Assembly: GCA_903970255.1 (NCBI GenBank)
Contig: CAJCHM010000026.1
Coordinates: forward strand, 1 to 42,573
Origin: Acidobacteriota bacterium
Lineage (GTDB): Bacteria; Chlamydiota; Chlamydiia; Chlamydiales; Rhabdochlamydiaceae
Length of the DNA: 42,573 nt
Direction of reading: 5' to 3'
A program made the position numbers and the translations under genes. Positions 37,317 to 42,573 of this stretch are shown here, piece by piece. A model generated the notes under the pieces. The model ran no database searches, was not told where the DNA came from, and saw only the letters and a list, made by a program, of their open reading frames with translations. Each line of letters starts with the position of its first letter. Position 1 is the first letter of the stretch.

Positions 37317-38713
37317 TTTTTCACTTTGGGTGGAAAGTGGATGGGAGTGTCATTGGCAAGAAGAGCAGCTTCTAGCCAACCTTCAGCAACAGTGGGGTGG
37401 GCGTGGATTGTATCTGTGATGCAATCTAAGGTGAGTTCGTTGGCAATTGCAAGTGCCATTTCAGCAATCAAAGTCGAGGCCTCGCTGCCGACCACCTGGG
37501 CCCCTAGGATTTGCCCATTTTTGCGATCGACCACAATCTGGGCAAACCCTTCTGTCTCGATCGCTGCAATCGATTTGCCCAGCGCCTGGAATGGGAATTT
37601 CCCAATTGCAGCCTGATAACCTGCTTCTTGTGCCTGTTCAAGGGTCATCCCAACAGTTGCAATCTCGGGATTGGTAAAGATCACAGCCGGCACGGCGTTG
37701 TAGTGCATGCGCGCACTTTGCCCACCAGCATTAGAGCCGGCGACAATCCCTTGATGTGAGGCAACGTGGGCTAGCATATATTTTCCTGTGACATCGCCAA
37801 TGGCATAAATCCCGGGAACATTGGTTTCCATTTTCTCATTGACGTTGATCATCCCTTTATCTGCAAGAGCAATTCCTGCTTTTTCCAGACAGAGGCCAGT
37901 AGAGACGATTTTTCTTCCGATTGAGACAAGAGCCATATCGCACTCAACAGGGGGTTTTCCCTTAAGACGGATTTCCAAGCAGGAAGAGCGATGGTCGATC
38001 CCCTCCACCATCACCTCTGTCTGGATCTCGATCCCTTTTTTAACAAAAGCGCGGGTTAAAGATTCGGCAACACTCTTCCCTTGCAGCATCACAATGGAGG
38101 GCAGAGCTTCAAGAATAACGACCTTTACGCCTAAATCAGAAAAGAGAGAGGCGAACTCACAGCCGATATAACCGCCGCCGATGATGGCAAGCCTTTTAGG
38201 AAGCGATGTCAACTCTAGGATCGATGTGGAATTGAAGACCCGCTTATGATCGCATGGAAAAGCGGCAATATCTAATGGCTCAGAACCTGTAGCGATGATT
38301 GTTTTGGAAGCAGAAACGAGCATGTTGTCCTGCCCTTTAATCTTGATTTCGCGGGGGGAGATGAACTCAGCTTGGCCGCGCAGGATCGTGATCCCGTTAG
38401 ATTGGATGAGACCCTCTAGGCTTTTTCGGATTTTATCGATCACCCCATCTTTGCGCTCTTTCATTTTCGCATAATCAAAGGTGATCGGCCCTGTTGTGAT
38501 TCCATATTCAGCTGCATGGACGATCTTGTGCATCACATGGGCATTGGCAAGCAAAGTTTTGGTGGGGATACAGCCGACATTGAGACAGGTGCCTCCAAGA
38601 AAACCCTTCTCAATCAGACAGACCTTAAGTCCCATCTGCGAGGCTTTGATGGCAGCGACATATCCGCCAGGTCCTGAACCGATGACAGCCAGATCAAAAT
38701 TTGCTCTTTCCAT
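37313..38713 (-). CDS. lpdA: Dihydrolipoamide dehydrogenase (E3)
   Basis: About 466 residues from ATG 38713 (MERANFDLAVIG); the open frame reaches 38761, but that would overlap the ATPase stop. GSGPGGYVAAIKA binds FAD. GGTCLNVGCIPTK carries the redox-active disulfide. IIGGGYIGCEFASLFSDLG is the NAD-binding fold, and HAHPTVAEGW the His-Glu catalytic pair at the dimer interface. The enzyme reoxidises dihydrolipoamide in the pyruvate and 2-oxoglutarate dehydrogenase and glycine cleavage complexes. It is the first gene of the lpdA-lipA-glycosyltransferase operon. Confidence 0.96.
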   Translation of the reverse strand: MERANFDLAVIGSGPGGYVAAIKASQMGLKVCLIEKGFLGGTCLNVGCIPTKTLLANAHVMHKIVHAAEYGITTGPITFDYAKMKERKDGVIDKIRKSLEGLIQSNGITILRGQAEFISPREIKIKGQDNMLVSASKTIIATGSEPLDIAAFPCDHKRVFNSTSILELTSLPKRLAIIGGGYIGCEFASLFSDLGVKVVILEALPSIVMLQGKSVAESLTRAFVKKGIEIQTEVMVEGIDHRSSCLEIRLKGKPPVECDMALVSIGRKIVSTGLCLEKAGIALADKGMINVNEKMETNVPGIYAIGDVTGKYMLAHVASHQGIVAGSNAGGQSARMHYNAVPAVIFTNPEIATVGMTLEQAQEAGYQAAIGKFPFQALGKSIAAIETEGFAQIVVDRKNGQILGAQVVGSEASTLIAEMALAIANELTLDCITDTIHAHPTVAEGWLEAALLANDTPIHFPPKVKK

Positions 38714-38753
38714 AAAAAGATATACCCCGTTTTTGAACCGAATTCTACCTGAT

Positions 38754-40025
38754 TTACCCAAAAGCTGCTATGCTTTTTGGGGATAGCCATTGATAGAGAG
38801 GGATGAGATGGATCGTTTTTCCCTCTTTTAAAAGCACATCCTCCACAGAAAGTGTTAAGATTTTCCCCGATGGAAGTTCTAAGGCCTGCAAACATTCTAG
38901 CAAAGCATTGATCTCACGGTTGCACGTTTCTTGATCCTCAAGATCGAAATAGCACACTTGTATTGCATCTACAGGTTTTCCCAATTCTGTAATTACAAAG
39001 TCAACTTCTTGTTCTTGTCTATAATAGAATATTTGTTTTCCTCTGCGTCTTAATTCTAAATAGACAGCATTTTCCGCCAAACGCCCCCAATCCTCTCGAT
39101 CAGATTGCAGAGATACTGTGCGTAAGCCTGTGTCAATCACATAAATTTTTTTAGGGTCACGGGCCTGTACTTTGAGATTAGGATGGTAACGGCTCATTTC
39201 AAAGACAAGAAAAGCTTGTGTCAAATAACCTGTTAACTTTGAGGCTAATTCAATCGAAATTTCAAAAGCTTTTCGCAGAGAATTGTAGGAATGCAAACAA
39301 CTCAAACCTGTTAAATAAAAACTAACTATTTGATGTAAGGCTTGTTGGTTTTTAATGGAATGTCTTGCAACAACATCTCGTAGCACAATATCACTAAGAT
39401 ATTGTTTTAATAAAATGATCCGATCATTTTCATCTGGTGTTAAGATGACTTTTGGAAAGCCTCCCCAACGCAAGTAATCTTCCAATGCGCGTAACCAGGT
39501 TCCCTTCGTCGATGGCGTTTTACCTAAAAATGTTAAGTATTCGGAAAAGGAAAGGGGCCAGATCGTTTGTTCGATGACCCGTCCGGAAATCGCTGTTGCG
39601 ATCTCGGAACTCAATAAATGGGAAGAGGAACCAGTGACAACGATTTGGTAATGCCCCAAATCGATTGCTTTTCGCACCCACCGCTCCCATCCTTGGACAT
39701 TTTGTATCTCATCCAAAATAACTAGCTTCGGGCTCTTTCCCGTTTCTTCTTCATAGAGGGAGAGGAGTTGATCAAGCACTTCAACACTTGCCCCAGGAAA
39801 AAAAATAGGATCCTCAAAATTAAAAAAGAAGGTCTCTTCCAATCGCCCCAGCGCTAATTGGACTGTCATAGAGGATTTTCCAGAATGCCTCACTCCAGTA
39901 AGTGCTAAGCAGAGATCCTTTTGTTGTTTAAGAAGGGAGCTCCTCAGGACGATCAAATGGCTGTTTTTGTTCAGCCACTGCTGCCAGTCCTGCAAAGCTT
40001 TTTTTAATTCGCCTCGTGTTGCCAT
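38754..40025 (-). CDS. AAA_14/DUF4143 ATP-binding protein, second copy
   Basis: A 423-residue protein of the same architecture as the gene at 5217-6389, but a distant paralogue. Walker A is GVRHSGKSS near residue 44, Walker B LVILDEIQ near 101, and sensor VVTGSSSHLL near 132. RWGGFPKVIL starts the middle helical part. YVIDTGLRT and EQEVDFVI belong to the DUF4143 region; the ExK position reads AIQVCYF, so the nuclease-like Glu/Lys are lost here. A perfect 9-bp-arm dyad lies 8-31 nt upstream of the ATG, with tandem 8-mers next to it. A decayed copy of the Walker A region occurs at 42069-42185. Confidence 0.85.
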   Translation of the reverse strand: MATRGELKKALQDWQQWLNKNSHLIVLRSSLLKQQKDLCLALTGVRHSGKSSMTVQLALGRLEETFFFNFEDPIFFPGASVEVLDQLLSLYEEETGKSPKLVILDEIQNVQGWERWVRKAIDLGHYQIVVTGSSSHLLSSEIATAISGRVIEQTIWPLSFSEYLTFLGKTPSTKGTWLRALEDYLRWGGFPKVILTPDENDRIILLKQYLSDIVLRDVVARHSIKNQQALHQIVSFYLTGLSCLHSYNSLRKAFEISIELASKLTGYLTQAFLVFEMSRYHPNLKVQARDPKKIYVIDTGLRTVSLQSDREDWGRLAENAVYLELRRRGKQIFYYRQEQEVDFVITELGKPVDAIQVCYFDLEDQETCNREINALLECLQALELPSGKILTLSVEDVLLKEGKTIHLIPLYQWLSPKSIAAFG

Positions 40026-40032
40026 AACCTGA

Positions 40033-40056
40033 TTTTAATCGATCAGCCGATTAAAA
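40033..40056. promoter_or_regulatory. Perfect dyad upstream of second AAA_14 gene
   Basis: TTTTAATCG and CGATTAAAA are perfect 9-bp arms around a 6-nt centre, 8-31 nt upstream of the start codon at 40025. The position suits an operator or a structure over the ribosome-binding site. Confidence 0.5.
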
Positions 40057-40065
40057 AACTAAAAA

Positions 40066-40088
40066 ATTGATCGATTGATCGATTGATT
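40066..40088. repeat. Short tandem repeat of ATTGATCG
   Basis: Two complete copies of ATTGATCG and a partial third run from 40066 to 40088, next to the dyad before the AAA_14 gene. The unit contains GATC and is half of the neighbouring dyad motif (TCGAT/ATCGA). It could be a site repeat for a regulator, or slippage. Confidence 0.55.
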
Positions 40089-40160
40089 TACATAAGCTAT
40101 TCATTTTCAGGAGCTTACAAGCAAAGATTTCCCGTGTCGAATGAGGTCAATTCATCTAGT

Positions 40161-40400
40161 AACCTGAGTAATGGGTTTAATCCGCTCAACATCAACAATC
40201 TTTGCATGATCTTGCCCTTGTTTTTCCAAAGGTATAGGGTCCTCCGCTATTACCTTTGGAAAAACAAGGGCAATCTCATCGCAAATCTCTGTTGATGTTG
40301 AGGGAAGAAACCCATTACTCAGGTTATTACCTTTGGAGAAACAAGGGCAATCTCATCGCAGATCTCTGTTGATGTTGAGGGAAGAAACCCATTACTCAGG
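40161..40400. repeat. Inverted repeat with a 77-bp tandem duplication of the right arm
   Basis: The left arm (40161-40234) starts AACCTGAGTAATGGGTTT and ends TTTTTCCAAAGGTA. It pairs imperfectly with the right arm 40251-40325. The right arm is then repeated directly at 40325-40400 with a period of 77 bp and two mismatches. The last copy abuts the TAA stop of the lipoprotein gene (40403-40401). No ORF in it looks genuine. It is an element of palindrome type, like the ones at 5055 and 19643. Confidence 0.85.
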
Positions 40401-41558
40401 TTAGTACAGACCAACAAGACGTCGCAGGGTAACCTCAACCACGTCATGCCCATCATAAGTTTTTTCGATAGCAGTCTTTTCTTTGGTGTATTTTTCCACA
40501 GTATCGTCTTCTATAATTGTTCTGAACATAGGGATTGTAAAATTTGATGAAGACCCCTTGCCAAACTCCACTGGGGCTGTGGATAACTCAAAGCTGTGGT
40601 TTTGTAGATATAACCCGATCGGCCATAAACTTGGAATTTGGGCGGCTGATGCGCCCCGGGGTTCGGGCGTAGCAAACGGATTCATATTGTCAATATTGAT
40701 CCGTTTGCGATCGATCGAATCCCGGGGCTTCTGTGCGGCCCAAATTCCAAGTTTATGGCCGATCGGGGTATACTTCAAAATGTCTTCTCTATAATCATCT
40801 AATGCAAAGGCTTGTTGTGCATTAGAACTTATTGGGTGGTCTACCAGCTCGCACCAATTAAAAAATATTGAATTTTTTATGCCAAAGCCGAACAGAAGTC
40901 CTTTGGCCACATGATTTTGCATAGAAAACACATTCTTCCAAAATATTGAATCTGAATTTTGCGCTTCAAATACAGCCTGCAATGGGTCAAAATCCATACC
41001 TGCTGCGGCTTTAAATATCTCATAATTTTCAGCCAACACAAGAGCTGTTTGTTGGATATTGATTAATGTTAAGTCATAAGTATCTGGAATCAATTCGTCA
41101 CTATCTAGAAAATACACAGGGGTAAGCCTAAAAATAAAATTGCCCATTTTAAAATTTCTCCTCACTTTCTCTAAGGCACCCCAACCACGATAAAGGTTGT
41201 GCTCTGGCTCTGGTGCTGCATGGGCTTTATTTATTGCAACTTCGATTGCTGCTCGCCTGTCATCGGGTAGGGAGCTAACCCATTTTTGAAAAGCTGGTTT
41301 GATTTCTGTAGATTCCTCATCACTCAAGTGCGTTTGACACAGTGGCTTACTTCCAAATAGCACAAATGCGCCGTAGTTTTCAAAAATAAGAAAGCGAAAA
41401 AAACACTCCAAATCTGCTTTTTCTTCTGCTGTCAAACAGGCGCTAATGAGCGGGTGTTTTTTGCTTCTACAGCCCGTAGAGAAAAAAATAGTGACCATAA
41501 AAAGAGTTTGAAATAATATCGGAAGAATAGATTTTTTTAAAAAAGTGAAGAAAATCAT
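40401..41558 (-). CDS. Predicted lipoprotein with an in-frame palindromic insert
   Basis: About 385 residues from ATG 41558. The signal peptide ILPILFQTLFMVTIFFSTGC ends with a lipobox (S-T-G-C), so the mature protein is lipidated on Cys 29. The frame is open upstream to 41768, but that part overlaps the divergent gene and looks non-coding. The body contains LPDDRRAAIEVAINKAHA and LYRGWGALEKVRRNF; I do not recognise the family. Residues ~263-317 are encoded by a 164-bp palindrome (40609-40772), giving the mirrored pair PIGHKLGIWAA ... AAQIPSLWPIG. The 3' end abuts another palindromic element. It is probably an outer-membrane or periplasmic lipoprotein of unknown function. Confidence 0.7.
   Translation of the reverse strand: MIFFTFLKKSILPILFQTLFMVTIFFSTGCRSKKHPLISACLTAEEKADLECFFRFLIFENYGAFVLFGSKPLCQTHLSDEESTEIKPAFQKWVSSLPDDRRAAIEVAINKAHAAPEPEHNLYRGWGALEKVRRNFKMGNFIFRLTPVYFLDSDELIPDTYDLTLINIQQTALVLAENYEIFKAAAGMDFDPLQAVFEAQNSDSIFWKNVFSMQNHVAKGLLFGFGIKNSIFFNWCELVDHPISSNAQQAFALDDYREDILKYTPIGHKLGIWAAQKPRDSIDRKRINIDNMNPFATPEPRGASAAQIPSLWPIGLYLQNHSFELSTAPVEFGKGSSSNFTIPMFRTIIEDDTVEKYTKEKTAIEKTYDGHDVVEVTLRRLVGLY
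40609..40772. repeat. In-frame palindromic element inside the lipoprotein gene
   Basis: The termini TATAACCCGATCGGCC and GGCCGATCGGGGTATA are inverted repeats with one mismatch. They continue inward as ATAAACTTGGAATTTGGGC and its complement, then CCCCGGG, GCAAACGGAT and a central ATATTGTCAATAT. The element is diverged only near GGCTGATGC / GCACAGAAG. It is open in the coding frame and also in a frame on the opposite strand. It is comparable in form to Rickettsia palindromic elements that insert in coding genes. Confidence 0.85.
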
Positions 41559-41937
41559 GCTTAGAAATTTTTTATTTGTGTTTATTTTCCCCGTGGTTTG
41601 CGCTCTAGCGAATGAATCAGCTGCATGCATGACAAGAAATCCCGAAGCCTCGAGTATCATACAAATTGTCACTGAGCAGCCTGAATCAATCGAGTATTTC
41701 GATGATGGGAAATTGTATTTGAAAGCAAGGAATATATGCCATACAAATGTCGGCCTGATGCTTTGCAATGAACACTCCGCGATTTTGCTGCCAAGGCTCT
41801 CCGTTGATCAGAATGGATATTACCTTTCTAGTCGCGATGAAGATCATAAGCTTACGTGCTCTAAATGCAGTTATGTGTGGTCGATTCTTATACACGCAAG
41901 CTTATGTTGCCCCAGATGTGGGGGAATAGGAAATTAA
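41557..41937 (+). CDS. Small exported cysteine-rich protein with zinc-ribbon-like end
   Basis: A 126-residue protein from ATG 41557 (GTG at 41545 also in frame). The N-terminus LRNFLFVFIFPVVCALA is a signal peptide. A short strand-rich middle (GKLYLKARNICHTNVGLMLCNE) precedes two Cys pairs, CSKC and CPRC, spaced 16 residues apart like a zinc ribbon. Small exported proteins of this pattern are familiar to me from environmental chlamydiae, but no function is known. Its ATG shares two bases with the divergent lipoprotein ATG in the sequence CATG, so each gene's upstream signals lie in the other's reading frame or immediately beyond. Confidence 0.6.
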   Translation: MLRNFLFVFIFPVVCALANESAACMTRNPEASSIIQIVTEQPESIEYFDDGKLYLKARNICHTNVGLMLCNEHSAILLPRLSVDQNGYYLSSRDEDHKLTCSKCSYVWSILIHASLCCPRCGGIGN

Positions 41938-42068
41938 ATCAACCATTAAAATAGTGCTCATCTTTTTTAAGAATGTTGGCAATGCTGAACTAGCCTGCCA
42001 TTTTTTTTCGGGCAAAAAAGTGATGAAAAAGGACTGGCCATTTTGCTTTTTCTATGAGATGATCCATT

Positions 42069-42185
42069 AAAAAAAATTGGATCCTCAAAATTAAAAAAGA
42101 AGGTCTCCTTCAATCGCCTCAACGCTATACGGCGCCCCGTATAATTGTACTGTCATGGAGGATTTTCCGGAACGTCTCACTCCAG
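42069..42185 (-). pseudogene. Decayed fragment of an AAA_14 ATPase gene
   Basis: The minus strand matches 39810-39905 of the second AAA_14 gene (Walker A region, GVRRSGKSSMTVQL) over about 100 bp. It is interrupted by a 14-bp palindrome (42128-42141) flanked by TA on both sides, which breaks the frame. No similarity continues on either side, so only this gene fragment remains. The rest of the gap 41938-42298 holds nothing I recognise apart from a T-rich stretch near 42002. Confidence 0.75.
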
Positions 42186-42264
42186 GCCCGTATTTGTCGG
42201 ATACATTGTATTGTTAACCATTAAAAATCAGTTATTTAAGCTATTTATGGACAATTATGTAATT

Positions 42265-42278
42265 CAATTGCACAATTG
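42265..42278. promoter_or_regulatory. Small dyad upstream of the third AAA_14 gene
   Basis: CAATTG occurs twice around CA, giving 6-bp symmetric arms 21-34 nt upstream of ATG 42299. By itself this could be chance. It is noted because the two other AAA_14 genes also have dyads at this place. Confidence 0.3.
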
Positions 42279-42298
42279 GCTGTAACACGAGAAAGCAT

Positions 42299-42511
42299 AT
42301 GTTCATTGAAAGGAAGATAGCTCCGCGACTGAAAAAATTAAGCTCTCAGTTTCCCGTTGTCGGGATTTTAGGTCCTAGGCAGTCGGGCAAAACAACCATT
42401 GCCAGGACCCTTTTCCCTCTTATAAATATCGAAAGAGTAATTAATAGTAGCATAAAAACATACGCATATGTGAAAATATGCGGTCATGAAGAAGACATAT
42501 TCTCCACGTGA
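42299..42511 (+). pseudogene. AAA_14 ATPase gene interrupted by an insertion
   Basis: The first ~40 residues (RKIAPRLKKL...VVGILGPRQSGKTTIARTLFP, with Walker A) align with the start of the ATPase at 5217-6389. After FP at 42418 similarity stops, and the frame runs through unrelated sequence to a stop at 42511. A transposase-like gene starts at 42486, so the break is best read as the left boundary of a mobile element. The rest of the ATPase gene may lie on the far side, beyond the window. Confidence 0.78.
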
Positions 42512-42573
42512 ATTCGGGTTATTAATCGGGAAGACGACAAAAACCCTGCAAAGATGGGATCGTAAGAACATAC
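42419..42573 (+). mobile_element. Left part of an IS607-type insertion element
   Basis: The segment begins where the ATPase homology ends (within 42419-42485, boundary not exact) and runs off the window. It contains a hairpin (CGCATAT at 42463-42469 with ATATGCG at 42476-42482) just before the transposase start. IS607 elements carry a serine recombinase tnpA and often a tnpB; only the first codons of the former are visible. Confidence 0.65.
42486..42573 (+). CDS. tnpA: IS607-type serine recombinase (TnpA), N-terminal fragment
   Basis: The 29 residues visible are MKKTYSPREFGLLIG then KTTKTLQRWDRKNI. This is the MerR-like helix-turn-helix that begins IS607 TnpA proteins (Y-S-x-x-E-F-x-x-L-I-G and T-L-Q-R-W-D-R). 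The serine recombinase catalytic domain, with its Arg/Ser motif, would follow outside the window. Start ATG 42486; no strong SD. Other MerR-fold proteins are possible, but the insertion context supports a transposase. Confidence 0.72.
   Translation, partial: MKKTYSPREFGLLIGKTTKTLQRWDRKNI

Noticed and set aside
40083-40295. 70-codon plus-strand ORF between the AAA_14 gene and the lipoprotein
   Set aside because: Most of it lies in the inverted repeat at 40161 and nothing in it resembles a protein family.
40161-40400. Possible CRISPR-like repeat array
   Set aside because: Only two direct copies of 76 bp without spacers, plus one inverted arm; this is a palindrome duplication.
40483-40794. Plus-strand ORF of 103 codons over the lipoprotein gene
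   Set aside because: It is open only because the palindrome reads alike on both strands; the flanks look like antisense of the lipoprotein gene and there is no start signal.
42368-42571. Minus-strand 67-codon ORF at the right edge
   Set aside because: It is antisense to the interrupted ATPase and the transposase start and shows no protein features.

Overview
The window reads as chromosome of a Chlamydiae-like bacterium, most likely an amoeba-associated member of the Parachlamydiales. This is inferred from gene content and gene order. Housekeeping neighbourhoods match pairings I recall from Chlamydia: groES-groEL, ahpC beside a small uncharacterised gene, mutL-pepP, the CT566-CT568-like pseudopilin set, a phosphoesterase beside glgC, and lipA-lpdA. 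Between them lie accessory genes typical of environmental chlamydiae: an F-box protein, a leucine-rich-repeat (LRR) protein, ankyrin-like and kinase-like secreted families, AAA_14/DUF4143 ATPases and a fragment of an insertion sequence. The genus cannot be fixed from this sequence alone.

Layout. 1-2.7 kb: the C-terminal end of a DUF1343/NamZ-type protein, then a large convergent LRR protein with a duplicated F-box-like N-terminal domain. 2.7-5.2 kb: groESL with a CIRCE-like dyad, a strong promoter, a terminator and a 159-bp palindromic element. 5.2-9.1 kb: AAA_14/DUF4143 ATPase, prmA, tRNA-Arg(ACG), metallo-beta-lactamase-fold hydrolase, ahpC and a small conserved gene. 9.3-15.4 kb: exported M16-like protein without the zinc site, two hairpin repeats, membrane sulfatase-superfamily protein, lipase-like hydrolase, and an F-box protein ending in a CBM20-like domain. 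15.4-18.6 kb (minus): trmH-like, rsgA and eno in an overlapping operon. 18.7-22.7 kb: an ankyrin-like orphan, a 161-bp palindrome and three paralogous kinase-like membrane-anchored proteins. 22.7-30.3 kb: pcnB/cca, divergent from a tightly overlapping mutL-pepP-adenylate cyclase-histidine kinase operon. 30.3-33.4 kb: three minus-strand type II secretion/pseudopilin-type genes and a divergent acidic helical protein. 33.3-38.7 kb (minus): phosphoesterase and glgC behind their own promoter, and an lpdA-lipA-glycosyltransferase operon. 38.7-42.6 kb: a plastic region with a second AAA_14 ATPase, a decayed fragment of such a gene, and a third copy cut after about 40 codons by an element whose first gene starts like an IS607-type transposase. 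It also holds several palindromic repeats, one of which lies in frame inside a lipoprotein gene.

Functional view. Folding, glycolysis, lipoylation, glycogen precursor synthesis, RNA modification and DNA repair form the conserved backbone. The accessory layer points to host interaction (F-box, LRR, ankyrin-like, exported kinase-like proteins), second-messenger signalling (cyclase plus kinase) and genome plasticity. The most notable points are the in-frame palindromic element at 40609-40772, the F-box plus starch-binding-like protein, the kinase-like trio, the dyads directly upstream of all three AAA_14 genes, and the insertion at the right edge.
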